A stretch of DNA of 64,000 nt from Bradyrhizobium sp. SRS-191 (GTDB lineage Bacteria > Pseudomonadota > Alphaproteobacteria > Rhizobiales > Xanthobacteraceae), in contig NZ_JANBVS010000004.1 in assembly GCF_024586915.1 (NCBI RefSeq), forward strand, positions 1 to 64,000, written 5' to 3'. Under the pieces are notes generated by a model, which saw only the letters and a program-made list of their open reading frames with translations, ran no database searches and was not told the origin of the DNA. Both the position numbers and the translations under genes were made by a program. Below are positions 36,681-45,546 of the stretch, piece after piece (within the stretch, counting starts at the first letter, position 1; the number at the start of each line of letters is the position of its first letter).

Positions 36681-39467
36681 CTACACCTTGAATGCCAGCC
36701 GCAGCCCGCCCCAGTGACGGCCCTCGATCCTGATCGGCACGTCGATCTCCTTCAGCGGCACGGTGACGCCGCCGCCCATGTCGCGCTCGTAGCGTTGCGC
36801 CTGATGGCCGTGAAGCGTTCGCGAAGCGGCCATGCCGGCGCGATCCTTGTAGAAGCGCCGGTTGCGGCAGTTGGCGATATTCCACAACCGATCACCCGAC
36901 CGCTGCGGCTGTGAGACCTTGCGGTTGTGGGTCGGAATATAGGCGTTCCGGTCGATCGCCACGCAGAACACGACATTCGGATCAGCCAGCACGGCCTCCT
37001 GGATCGGCGGCAGCAGCCGGTCGCAGACCGCTGTAAACGGCGCCTCGAACTGCTCGGGGTCCGTGCCTGCCATGCGCTGATAGTTGAAGTCGAACCATGT
37101 GGCGACCGTGGTTTCGCCCGATGCGATCGACTGCTCGATCGCTGCCGTGATCTTGCCCGCCACCGCCAGGGCGACGTCGACCTGGGCCTGGTCGGCGCGA
37201 TCGATGGTCGCGAGGAATCTCGCCACGGCATCGCGCTGGGACACCGCCTGCTCGCCGAAGCTGATATGGACGTCGCGATTGCCGATCGCGACGATGTCGC
37301 CATCAAGGACGCCGAAGGAGGGCGATTCCAGCTTCACCTGCTGTTGCTCGGACAACCCGGCCACATCCATGGCGGCGCGGAATCGCAGGCCACCTTCCGA
37401 CAGATCCAGCACGGTGCCGTCGATCTGGCCGCCCCTGCCATGCAGGCGCCCGCGGACACTCGTCGGCCGGCGTTGAGTGGACGATCTGCGATCTCCGACG
37501 CTCGATGAGCGCAGCGACACCATCAGGTTGGCGCGCAGCTCCGAGACCCGGCCATTGGTGCCGTTGACGAGTTCGGACACGCTCTGGGTCTGCTGCTCGA
37601 TCGCGGCGGAGCGTCCGGAGATGCGGGTGACGTTTTCGGCGACGGAGGCGACGCCCGCCGACGCCTCGGTGAGGCTGCGCGCGACCTCGCGCAAGGTGGC
37701 CTCCTGCTGTTCGGCGGCGGCGGCCATGGCGGCGCTGGCGCCGTCGATGCTGCCGATCGCCGCGCCGATCTTGCTGATGACCGCGGTCGAATCCGAGGTG
37801 GCGGTCGAGATGCGATCGATGCGCTGGGCGATGTCGTCGGCCGCCTCCGAGGTCTTGCGCGCCAGTGCCTTGACCTCGTGCGCCACGATCGCAAATCCGG
37901 CGCCGGCTTCTCCGGCCCGTGCCGCCTCGATGGTGGCGTTGAGCGCCAGCAGGTTCGTCTGCGCGGCCACCTCGGCGATGGTGCTGACGACCGAGGAGAT
38001 CTGCTCGGCCGCATCGCTGAGCTCCGCCACGGTCGACCCGGCCTGCTGTGCTTCGCGTGCAGCCCGGCTGGCGAGCTCCGCCGTCTCGGCCGCCCGCTGC
38101 GCGATTTCCCGTCCCGTCGCCGACAGCTCCTCCGCCGAGCTCGACACGGTCGTGACGTTGCTGCTCGCGCCGGCAGAGGCCTGCGCCACCATGCCCGCCT
38201 CGCTCGCAATGGTCTTTGCTTCCGCCACCGCCTGCGCGCTCCGCGTCGAGGCGTCGCTGCTGATGGCCATGACTTCGGCAACGGCGATGTCGAGATCGGT
38301 CTCGAGCAGCTCCCACATCTCGGCGAACATCTTGCGGCGCTCGCGTTCGGCCGCTTCCTTTGCCTTGGCCTGCTCCTCCGTCAGCCGGCGGTTCTCCAGC
38401 AGCTTGCCGTGGAACACGCCGAGCGCCCGCGAGATCTGGCCGACTTCATCGCGACGTTTCACCGGCTCCAGGTCAACGTCCAGATCATTCTGCGCCAGCC
38501 GCTCCATGGCGCGGGCCATCTGCAGCAGCGGCGAGGCGAGCCAGCGTCCGAACAGGAAGGCCGCCGCCGCCGTGATCAGCACGGTGATGCAGATCGACCA
38601 GAAGACCATGTCCCTGACGCTGGCGAGCTCGGCCTTGACGAGACCGAGCCGCTGGTCGGCCGCGGACCGGATTCCCTGCAGCGTCGGACTGATGCTCTCG
38701 TAGTGCCGGGTCAGCTCCGCCGCTTCGCCGAGCAGCCTGGTCTGTCCGGCCATGAAGGCGAGAAAGCTCGCGCGATAGACATCCATCAGCTTGACGATCT
38801 CGGCCTTGATGGCGTCCGGCAGGTCGGACTTTGCGAGCTCCGCGCCGAATTCGTCGACGCGCTTGCGCAAATCGTCGCCGTATTTCGGATCGCCGCGCAG
38901 CATGAAGTCCTTCTCATGCCGGCGCATCATCAGCATCAGCACCGCGAGCCGCGGCTGGTCGTACTTCGTCAATTGAGTTTCGATCGAGCGGACGGCGCTG
39001 CGCAGCTTGCCTTGCAGCCCGTCATTCTCGTCGAAGCCGATGGTCTTCTGCGCGGCGACCACGTTGGCGAAGCGTGTCGCATAGCCGGTGATGGCCTCGC
39101 GCGACGAGGCCGCCTGGCGCGCGGTCTCGTCATCGGGGGCGGCCGCGAGAATGGCGTCGGCCCGGTCCAGCTGCGACCGGATCGACGTGACGATCTGCTC
39201 ATGCGTCGCGACCTTGGCGTCTGACGGCTTTTGCAGGAATTCCGTCGCGGTCCCGCGGGCCTGCAGCAGCCTCTCCCAGATGCCGCCGCTCAAGCCGGCC
39301 AAGGTTGCCACCCGATCGGCCATCTGCTGGCTGCGTCGCTCGATCGAGAGTCCCGCCAGATAAAGGCAGCCGATGACCGCGACGCCGGCGACTCCAAGAC
39401 AAAGAATTTGGCTCTTGAGCCCAAAACGAATCCGACTCTGCGCCGAGGCGGCAAGCGAGGCATCCAT
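36681..39467 (-). CDS. Methyl-accepting chemotaxis protein with PilZ and C-terminal sensory domain
   Basis: A 928-residue chemoreceptor. In order: a membrane helix (about 20-42), a long helical periplasmic region (43-280), a second helix (about 284-308), HAMP (309-360), and a cytoplasmic signalling coiled coil whose tip EVAAQTNLLALNATIEAARAG lies near residues 505-525. Next is a PilZ-like beta domain (about 660-745; QRRPTSVRGRLHG, DLSEGGLRFR). Last is a domain (about 780-928) with WFDFNYQRMAGTDPEQF, DRNAYIPTHNRKVSQPQR and RHWGGLRLAF, similar to cytoplasmic ligand-sensing tails of other alphaproteobacterial receptors. PilZ suggests cyclic-di-GMP input, although the RxxxR/DxSxxG motifs are only partly matched. 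Confidence 0.87.
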   Translation of the reverse strand: MDASLAASAQSRIRFGLKSQILCLGVAGVAVIGCLYLAGLSIERRSQQMADRVATLAGLSGGIWERLLQARGTATEFLQKPSDAKVATHEQIVTSIRSQLDRADAILAAAPDDETARQAASSREAITGYATRFANVVAAQKTIGFDENDGLQGKLRSAVRSIETQLTKYDQPRLAVLMLMMRRHEKDFMLRGDPKYGDDLRKRVDEFGAELAKSDLPDAIKAEIVKLMDVYRASFLAFMAGQTRLLGEAAELTRHYESISPTLQGIRSAADQRLGLVKAELASVRDMVFWSICITVLITAAAAFLFGRWLASPLLQMARAMERLAQNDLDVDLEPVKRRDEVGQISRALGVFHGKLLENRRLTEEQAKAKEAAERERRKMFAEMWELLETDLDIAVAEVMAISSDASTRSAQAVAEAKTIASEAGMVAQASAGASSNVTTVSSSAEELSATGREIAQRAAETAELASRAAREAQQAGSTVAELSDAAEQISSVVSTIAEVAAQTNLLALNATIEAARAGEAGAGFAIVAHEVKALARKTSEAADDIAQRIDRISTATSDSTAVISKIGAAIGSIDGASAAMAAAAEQQEATLREVARSLTEASAGVASVAENVTRISGRSAAIEQQTQSVSELVNGTNGRVSELRANLMVSLRSSSVGDRRSSTQRRPTSVRGRLHGRGGQIDGTVLDLSEGGLRFRAAMDVAGLSEQQQVKLESPSFGVLDGDIVAIGNRDVHISFGEQAVSQRDAVARFLATIDRADQAQVDVALAVAGKITAAIEQSIASGETTVATWFDFNYQRMAGTDPEQFEAPFTAVCDRLLPPIQEAVLADPNVVFCVAIDRNAYIPTHNRKVSQPQRSGDRLWNIANCRNRRFYKDRAGMAASRTLHGHQAQRYERDMGGGVTVPLKEIDVPIRIEGRHWGGLRLAFKV

Positions 39468-39676
39468 TCTTGTTCCCTGTGAATCAATTGAGCAACAGGG
39501 TCAGTTTTTAACGAGCGTGCTTAAGGACGAACTAATTAAAGTACGTAGTTTGAAATTATTCAACCAGTGAGTGCAGTAGAAATACGGGGCCTCCGTGCAA
39601 CAACAAACAGCATGACGTACGCCTTCGCGCAGTCGGCGGCGCCGCCGGGCGACGGGCCGCCGACCCAGGAATCAGA

Positions 39677-40933
39677 TCAGGCCCACTCGCCCTTGCGGAA
39701 CACCGGCACGCGACGGCCATCGGCATGAACGCCATCGATGTCGGTCTCCGCAGCACCGATCATCCAGTCGATATGGATCAGGCTCTGGTTACCGCCTTGA
39801 GCGGCGATCTGTTGCGGCGACAGCGAGGTGCCGTTGACGAAGCATTTCGAGTAGCACTGGCCGAGCGCGATATGCGAGGCGGCGTTCTCGTCGAACAGCG
39901 TGTTGTAGAACAGCAAGCCGCTCTTGGAGATCGGCGAGGAGTGCGGCACCAGAGCCACCTCGCCGAGCCGGCGCGCGCCCTCGTCGGTATCCAGCACCTT
40001 GTTCAACACCTCCTCGCCCTTCGAGGCCTTGGCCTCGACGATGCGGCCTTCTTCGAACTTCACCTGGATGTTGTTGATCAGCGTGCCCTGATAGGACAGC
40101 GGCTTCGAGCTCTTGACGTAGCCGGAGACGCGACGGCAGTGCGGCGTCGTGAACACCTCTTCGGTCGGGATGTTGGCGTTGCAGGTGATGCCGTTCTTCG
40201 CCGTCGAGGCGCCGCCTTCCCACTCGTGGCCGTCGGCAAGACCGATCGTGAGGTCCATGCCGGGACCCGTGTAGTGCAGCGCGCTGAAGCGCTGGTCGTT
40301 GAGCCACTCGGTGCGCTCGCGCAGCACCGCGTTGTGACGCTCCCAGGCGGACACCGCATCCTCGCGGTCGACGCGCGAGGCCGCGAAGATCGCGTCGGCA
40401 AGCTTGCCGACCGCAACTTCCTCGGGGACGTCGGGAAAGACCAACCTGGCCCAGGCCGGGCTCGGATAGGCGATGATGTTCCAGTTGGTCTCGAAATTGG
40501 TGATCTTCTCCAGCGCCGGCTGATAGGCCTTGGAGTTGGCCTTGCTGGCCCGCGCGACCTTGGCCGGGTCCTGGCCGGACAGCAGCATCGGATTGTCACC
40601 GACGATGGCCAGTCGCGCCGTGTTTTCCGAGAACGCCTTGGCCATGCCTTGATAGAGCCAGTCGGCGGCGCGATCGAAGCTGTCGTCGTGACCATAGCGA
40701 TAGCGCGCCAAGGTCAGCTCCTCGTCGGAGAAGAACGAGGTCACGATCCCCGCGCCCGCCTTGTAGGCGTGCTCCGCGACCTTGCGCACCAGCGGCAGCG
40801 CCACCGACGGCGCGGTCAGCAGCAGATCCTGACCCGGCCGCAATTGCAGCCCGACCTTCACCGCCACCTCGGCAAGGCGGTCGAGCTTCACGGGATCGAT
40901 GGCGGTATCGAAGCGACTGACATGTGCTGTCAT
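39677..40933 (-). CDS. Aminopeptidase, M29 family
   Basis: A 418-residue cytoplasmic metallopeptidase of the thermophilic aminopeptidase T/AmpS family. The family sequence DLTIGLADGHEWEGG, NIPTEEVFTTPHCRRVSGYV and SLIHIDWMIGAAETDIDG near the C-terminus carries the expected metal-binding Glu, His and Asp residues. The length is usual for the family. It would trim N-terminal residues from peptides. It is a single gene with a repeat-rich 1.3 kb gap behind its start. Confidence 0.92.
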   Translation of the reverse strand: MTAHVSRFDTAIDPVKLDRLAEVAVKVGLQLRPGQDLLLTAPSVALPLVRKVAEHAYKAGAGIVTSFFSDEELTLARYRYGHDDSFDRAADWLYQGMAKAFSENTARLAIVGDNPMLLSGQDPAKVARASKANSKAYQPALEKITNFETNWNIIAYPSPAWARLVFPDVPEEVAVGKLADAIFAASRVDREDAVSAWERHNAVLRERTEWLNDQRFSALHYTGPGMDLTIGLADGHEWEGGASTAKNGITCNANIPTEEVFTTPHCRRVSGYVKSSKPLSYQGTLINNIQVKFEEGRIVEAKASKGEEVLNKVLDTDEGARRLGEVALVPHSSPISKSGLLFYNTLFDENAASHIALGQCYSKCFVNGTSLSPQQIAAQGGNQSLIHIDWMIGAAETDIDGVHADGRRVPVFRKGEWA

Positions 40934-41024
40934 GGGGATCCAGTTCCGTTGCTTTGGGATATGTCAGAGATAGGCCAATGGATGGGGCGGTCAATGGCGA
41001 AGACGGCGCCGCATTCCCCGCTGT

Positions 41025-41180
41025 CGTCCGCGAACGCCGGGACCCATAGCCACCGGCGGGAATCGAGGCGCGAGATGTGTGCTCCAGGGTGCCTCATACG
41101 ACTGCTGCGGAGTATGGATCCCGGATCGGCGCCGCGACGCGCGTCGCGCGTCACGGCTTGTCCGGGATGACAGCGGAATT
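41025..41180. repeat. Single diverged copy of the 180-bp unit
   Basis: It carries GGGACCCATAGCCACCGGCG and GGATCCCGGATCGGCGC...TTGTCCGGGATGACAGCGG in the same order as the units at 281-946, with about 20% divergence by eye. It borders the element at 41255. Confidence 0.75.
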
Positions 41181-41254
41181 TGCGGCATGGACATTCGTCC
41201 TCGCGACGCCCATGCGGCCGAGTGATGCATCGATCTCACCCTCCGTCAAAAACC

Positions 41255-41620
41255 GAGGGTGCAGGGAAGGCCGGGCCTCGACTGAGGCCCGTGGCCCGCC
41301 TGCGAAAAAAATGCAGGCGGCAGGTACCACAGGTCCAGCCGGAACGACCCGGCCCTCCCTGCGCGATGGCTTTAACGGCTGCTTCGCGATCTCCCCGGTG
41401 CGCCGGGCTTGTTGGCCACCGTCATCCGCAGGATGCGCTTCCACGCATCACCGCAGACTTGACCTCAGCTTCGGGAGGCCAGGACCACGCGACTTGACCG
41501 TACGGGCCGGTGTTGTTCGTCGGCGCAATCGCTCACGCTGCAAACCGGCCCGCCCACCACATCCCGCACTCCACGCTTCGTGACGACCGCGCAGCGCCCC
41601 TCGTCGATGAGGCGGGATGA
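41255..41620. repeat. Dispersed Bradyrhizobium-like repeat, inverse of the left edge of the window
   Basis: Bases 41255-41370 are the inverted counterpart of 1-120. Two hairpins are visible: GGGCCTC/GAGGCCC and CGCCTGC/GCAGGCG around an A-rich loop. The flank to about 41620 (through CCGCCCACCACATCCCGCAC) resembles sequence widely mis-annotated as small hypothetical genes in these genera. No gene is called here. Confidence 0.7.
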
Positions 41621-41892
41621 CGGGATGAGATCATGAAATTCCGAAATGGCGAAGCGGAATATTTTCGGCGCGAGGACTGGACAGGCCAAACCAGCTTGAG
41701 CGGGTTCACGAAATCAGGTTCTGCGCGCGCGGTGTTTGACGAGCTGCTAGTGTCCGAACCCGCCATTCGCATCACGCGTGACGTGCTGTGAGTCGCCCGA
41801 CGGGCGAGATTTTCCTCGTTGATCTCCGACATGTCTCGAATGAGCCCACGACTTCAATAAGCAGGTCTTCGAGCCAGCGCTGCATCGCCGCT
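41621..41892. other. Intergenic DNA, no gene supported
   Basis: This is part of a 1.3-kb gene-free gap (40934-42278). One open frame on the minus strand (41533-41832) has an unusual Ser/Arg-rich composition and runs into the repeat. It lacks a good ribosome site and is not called. Confidence 0.45.
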
Positions 41893-42025
41893 CTCAGCTG
41901 TCGTCCCTGCGAACGCAGGGACCCATACCGCGGAATCTCTCAGTGAGCCATGACTGCTAGCCATCGTCCCATGGAAGCCGGTGGTTATGGGTCCCTGTTC
42001 GCAGGGACGACAGCGGAGTTTGGCG
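41893..42025. repeat. Short palindromic repeat related to the 180-bp family
   Basis: The left arm GTCGTCCCTGCGAACGCAGGG and the right arm CCCTGTTCGCAGGGACGACAGC are inverted copies about 90 bp apart, with GACCCATA and GGTGGTTATGGGTC inside. It is the same type of palindrome as in the tandem array, but with a different sequence core. Confidence 0.7.
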
Positions 42026-42278
42026 CTTGATCTGACCGGCATGACAGTTGTTCGCGAACGCGGCCGTATTTTCCTCTGTGATGACCGGCCGATAGAGCCG
42101 AAACGCCGAACGCCCCTTCGACATTGAGTCAAGCAAATACGTTAATTCGGAACCGCCGCAGCGGGCAGGCGCATCCCGGAAATGCATGGCTCACAGGCGA
42201 TTCGGTCACGTTGAGGACACGTTTGCCGGGTGATTGGCGCGCGGCAGGGGGATTTCACAGTGTACAGGAGTCCTCCGA

Positions 42279-42872
42279 ATGTACCGCGTTATTGTTGTCG
42301 TCGCCGCATTGCTCGCTCTGTCCGTTCAGGCTGAGGCGCGTCCTCGGCATCATCATCACTCCTCCTATCGTCATCACTCATCTCATCATTATTCCTATCG
42401 TCACCACCACAGCTCGATGAACGCGATGGCCTCGATTTCCGGCGAAGCCCGTGTCGTGGCCGGTCGCCCGTCGGGATGTCCGCACGCCTTCTGCGGCTGC
42501 GAAGCATCGCTCTACACGTTTGGCCGGATCATTCCCGAGCTGAACCTCGCGTCCAATTGGCGCCGCTTTCCGCGCGCCATGCCGGCCCCGGGCATGGCCG
42601 CGGTGCGCTCCGGCCACGTCATGATCCTGCAGCAGCAGGTCGCCGGCAATGTCTGGCTCGTGCATGACGGCAACTCCGGCGGCCACGTCACCCGCGAGCA
42701 TCCGCGCTCGATCGCCGGCTACACCATCGTGAATCCGCGCGGCGGCTCGACCATGTTCGGCGCGGCTTCTGGTGCCACGCGCGAGGCCCGTGCTTCGCGT
42801 TATCAGCGGGTCGCACGCAACACCCGCTCGGACGGCTGGATGGCGAGCGCGGCGCCGATGGCGTTCAACTAA
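42279..42872 (+). CDS. Exported His-rich protein with Cys/His C-terminal domain
   Basis: A 197-residue precursor. The signal peptide (about 19 residues, ending AEA) is followed by a His/Ser/Tyr cluster at about residues 22-45 with about a dozen His. The mature domain has GCPHAFCGCEASLYTFG, VRSGHVMILQQQ and WLVHDGNSGGHVTREH. This resembles a group of short secreted proteins in rhizobia, perhaps of the NlpC/P60-CHAP fold, but no catalytic triad can be assigned with confidence. CAGGAG lies 8-14 bp before the ATG at 42279. A longer in-frame start at 42234 is rejected because it hides the signal peptide. Confidence 0.7.
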   Translation: MYRVIVVVAALLALSVQAEARPRHHHHSSYRHHSSHHYSYRHHHSSMNAMASISGEARVVAGRPSGCPHAFCGCEASLYTFGRIIPELNLASNWRRFPRAMPAPGMAAVRSGHVMILQQQVAGNVWLVHDGNSGGHVTREHPRSIAGYTIVNPRGGSTMFGAASGATREARASRYQRVARNTRSDGWMASAAPMAFN

Positions 42873-42944
42873 GGTTTGGGTCTGATCTGAGCTGATGGAG
42901 TTCGCAGCTGCCGTGTTCGGACGGTGCGGTCGTGGCTTGCTTCG

Positions 42945-43092
42945 TCCTCACCTCTCCCCGCCTGCGGGGAGAGGTCGGATTGCATCGTCAGATGCAATCC
43001 GGGTGAGGGGGTACAGGTCTCACCGCGAGCACTTCCCGCGCGCTGCCCCTCACCCCAACCCTCTCCCCGTAAGAACGGGGAGAGGGAGCAGA
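42945..43092. repeat. Dispersed 'CTCTCCCC' hairpin repeat, opposite orientation
   Basis: It contains CCTCTCCCCGCCTGCGGGGA, GGATTGCATCGTCAGATGCA, GCCCCTCACCCCAACCCTC and CCGTAAGAACGGGGAGAGGG. It is the same family as 21255 and 28598, read the other way. It sits between the convergent His-rich and VOC genes and could act as a bidirectional 3' structure. Confidence 0.82.
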
Positions 43093-43126
43093 GGCAGCGT
43101 GGACTTGGCGCGAATGCTCGCAGTTT

Positions 43127-43726
43127 CTACTTTTGTGGTTCTGTCGTCGACCACAGCAAGGTCGTGGCGTTCTTCTCGTAGGCCATGCCCTTGGGGTAGC
43201 TGATCAGCTCCATCTGGAGGTCCCATGGCGTCAGGAAGTACAGGATCGACTGGCCGCCGGCCGGGCCTTCAGTGATCGGGATCGGGCCCTGCATGGTGCG
43301 GACGCCCTTGGATTTCAGATAGGCGGCGGCCTTGTCGATGTCGTCGACATAGAGCGCGATGTGGTGGCCGCCGAAATCGCTGTTCTTCGGCTGCGTTTTG
43401 GCCTGGTCGGGCGCGTCGTACTGGAACAGCTCGATGTTCGAGCCATAGCCGCAGCGGACCATGCTGATCTCGTGGATGACGGCGCGCGGATGCACGTTGA
43501 CCACATCCTGCATGAACGTGCCCTTGTCGTCCGAGAACGGCCCGAACGACATCGCCTGCTTGCAGCCGATCACATCGGTGAAGAAGGTGATGGCCGCCTT
43601 GACGTCCGGCACGGTGATGCCGGTGTGGTCGTGGCCGCGCAGGCCGGGAATGGAGTCGGCTGAGGCGAGGGGGGTGGACAGAGCGAGGGCGGCCAGGGTC
43701 GTGCAGGCAAGTTTGGCAATCGTCAT
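43127..43726 (-). CDS. Exported glyoxalase-fold (VOC) protein
   Basis: A 199-residue protein with an N-terminal signal peptide (AKLACTTLAALALS, Ala-Ser-Ala site), which is unusual for the glyoxalase superfamily. A single VOC module pair follows, with DHTGITVPDVKAAITFFTDVIGC, GGHHIALYVDDIDKAA and LYFLTPWDLQMELIS. Metal ligands would be His in DHTG, His in GHHI and Glu in QMELIS. A periplasmic dioxygenase or lyase role is possible. The start at 43726 is preferred over one 17 codons upstream, which would mask the signal peptide. Confidence 0.78.
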   Translation of the reverse strand: MTIAKLACTTLAALALSTPLASADSIPGLRGHDHTGITVPDVKAAITFFTDVIGCKQAMSFGPFSDDKGTFMQDVVNVHPRAVIHEISMVRCGYGSNIELFQYDAPDQAKTQPKNSDFGGHHIALYVDDIDKAAAYLKSKGVRTMQGPIPITEGPAGGQSILYFLTPWDLQMELISYPKGMAYEKNATTLLWSTTEPQK

Positions 43727-43774
43727 TGAGAGACTCCCACTCATCAAACAGACATCGAGAACCATTTGGGGCCT

Positions 43775-43965
43775 CACGGTTCGAGACGCGCCGCGAGGCG
43801 GCGCTCCTCACCATGAGGGGCGAGCTTTGAGCTCGGAGCTGCATATCGACCGCGCGCAGCGTCCGCGAGAGACTGTTTTGGATGCGGCCGCTCGCTCCGA
43901 CCTCGTCCTGAGGAGCCCGCCGCAGGCGGGCGTCTCGAAGGACGGCCGCGCGCGAGCTTTCCGCC
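43775..43965. repeat. Dispersed 'CGTCTCGAA' hairpin repeat, inverse orientation
   Basis: It has GGTTCGAGACGCGCCGCGAG...CTCCTCACCATGAGG and CTCGTCCTGAGGAGCCCGCC...GGGCGTCTCGAAGGACGG, the inverse arrangement of 24396-24590. It separates the VOC gene from the upstream SDR/oligopeptide-transport operon. Confidence 0.8.
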
Positions 43966-43972
43966 ACACGCG

Positions 43973-44689
43973 TCACCCCGACCCCAGTTGCTTCTCCACC
44001 GCCTTGTGATCCTGCGCCAGACCCGCGGCGAGGCCGCGGGCCATGTCGCCGACATAGATGTCCTCCTCGCCGGCCTCATAGCCGTCGAGGATCTCCTTTG
44101 CGGCCTCGGCGGGAGTCATCTTCGGAATCGGGAGCCCCGCGGTCATGCGGGTGTCAACCGCGCCGGGCAGCGCGCCGGCGACGCGGACGCCCTTCGGCGC
44201 GAGCTCACCGCGCAGGCCTTGCGTCAGGCTCAGCGCGGCGGCCTTGGAGGCGCAATAGGAGCCCATCAGCGGCAGGTTCACCCGCGCCAGGATGGTCAGG
44301 ATGTTGAGCACGGCGCCCTGGTTCTTGATCAGGACGGCTGCGAAGGCGCGCGTCAGCCGCAGCGGCGCGAGGTAGTTGATCTCGATCTCCTCGGTGGCGA
44401 TGGCGAGATCGGGTGCGAGCATGAACGCGGTGTTGTGGTTGATACCGGCATTGTTGATCAGCAGCGTCGCGTCGGAGGCCTGCGCGGCGGCGGACGCCGC
44501 GTCGGCATCGCTGGTGACGTCGAGCTTCAGCGGCACGACCTTGTCGGTGGCCGTGAGCCCCGAGATGTCGCGCGCGGCGGCGTAGATCTTGGCCGCGCCG
44601 CGGGCGAGCAGCTCGGCGATCAGCGCGGTGGCGATGGCGCCGGTGGCGCCGGTGATGACGACGACGGAGTCCTTGATCGGTGCGCTCAT
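43973..44689 (-). CDS. Short-chain dehydrogenase/reductase
   Basis: A 238-residue SDR with the N-terminal VVVITGATGAIATAL nucleotide-binding motif and catalytic Tyr-Lys in GSYCASKAAALS. It uses NAD(P). It is the last gene of a leftward operon, overlapping the upstream ATPase gene by 4 bp. Its tie to a dienelactone-hydrolase fusion and an oligopeptide-type importer suggests a reductive or oxidative step on an imported compound. Confidence 0.87.
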   Translation of the reverse strand: MSAPIKDSVVVITGATGAIATALIAELLARGAAKIYAAARDISGLTATDKVVPLKLDVTSDADAASAAAQASDATLLINNAGINHNTAFMLAPDLAIATEEIEINYLAPLRLTRAFAAVLIKNQGAVLNILTILARVNLPLMGSYCASKAAALSLTQGLRGELAPKGVRVAGALPGAVDTRMTAGLPIPKMTPAEAAKEILDGYEAGEEDIYVGDMARGLAAGLAQDHKAVEKQLGSG

Positions 44690-45546
44690 GCGGCTGATCC
44701 CTGCTGCTGGGGTTGCTGACGGGACGGGGTGTCGTCGAGCCAGCCCGGCTCGACATCGGGGAGCGGAATGGCGGCCAATAACTGCCGCGTATAGGCGTGC
44801 TGCGGGTGGGAGAAAATGCGGCCGACCGGGCCGTGCTCGACCACCTCGCCACTCCGGAGGATCGCGACCTCGTCGCAGAGCACGCGGATCACCGAAAGGT
44901 CGTGGCTGATGAAGACCACGGTCAGGCCGAGCTTCGCCCTGAGATCCTTCAGCAGCATCAGGATGTGCGCCTGGGTCGAGACATCGAGGCCGGAGACGAT
45001 CTCGTCGGCCACGATGAAATCCGGCTGCAGCGCGAGCGCACGCGCGATGCCGGCGCGCTGGCGCTGGCCGCCGGACAGCTCATGCGGGTAGCGGTCGACG
45101 AACGATGTCGGCAGGCCGACGAGGTCGAGCAACGCGGCGGCGCGGTCGCGGCGATCGCGCCGCCCTTTCAGCTGACCGTAGACCTCGAGCTGGCGCGTCA
45201 AGGTAACCGCGAGCGGCAGGCGCGGATTGAGCGACGATTGCGGATCCTGAAAGATCATCTGGATGCGCGCGCGTAAGGGGCGCAGCGCGGCTTCCGACAG
45301 ATGGCTGATCTCGATGCCGTCGAACTGGATGCCGCCCGACGTCGGCTCCAACAGCCGCACCAGCAGCCGGCCGAGTGTGGTCTTGCCCGAACCGGATTCG
45401 CCGACGAGGCCGAGCACCGCGCCGCGCGGCACTGTGAGATCGACCGACTTGATGACGTCGCGCATCACGGGCTTGCCGAACAACGAAGTCGACCGCGCCG
45501 GATAGGCGAAGCCGAGCTGGCCGGTGCGCAGCAGCATCTCGCTCAT
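44686..45546 (-). CDS. Oligopeptide-type ABC transporter ATP-binding protein (DppF-like)
   Basis: A 286-residue ATPase with Walker A GESGSGKTT, signature LSGGQRQRAGIARAL, Walker B FIVADEIVSGLD and the switch His in FISHDLSVI. The DppF/OppF C-terminal oligopeptide-specific segment follows. In Walker B the usual catalytic Glu context (DEPVSALD) reads DEIVSGLD. The gene overlaps the DppD-like gene and the SDR by 4 bp each. The start at 45546 is the one that overlaps DppD. An earlier in-frame start inside DppD is not used. Confidence 0.9.
   Translation of the reverse strand: MSEMLLRTGQLGFAYPARSTSLFGKPVMRDVIKSVDLTVPRGAVLGLVGESGSGKTTLGRLLVRLLEPTSGGIQFDGIEISHLSEAALRPLRARIQMIFQDPQSSLNPRLPLAVTLTRQLEVYGQLKGRRDRRDRAAALLDLVGLPTSFVDRYPHELSGGQRQRAGIARALALQPDFIVADEIVSGLDVSTQAHILMLLKDLRAKLGLTVVFISHDLSVIRVLCDEVAILRSGEVVEHGPVGRIFSHPQHAYTRQLLAAIPLPDVEPGWLDDTPSRQQPQQQGSAA

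Noticed and set aside
41533..41832. Small minus-strand frame starting MSEINEEN
   Set aside because: It runs into a dispersed repeat often annotated as small hypothetical genes. No ribosome site or conserved domain was found.
41255..42025. Possible insertion sequence or CRISPR-like array
   Set aside because: No transposase frame, no target-site duplication seen, and the palindromes are not regularly spaced with unique spacers.
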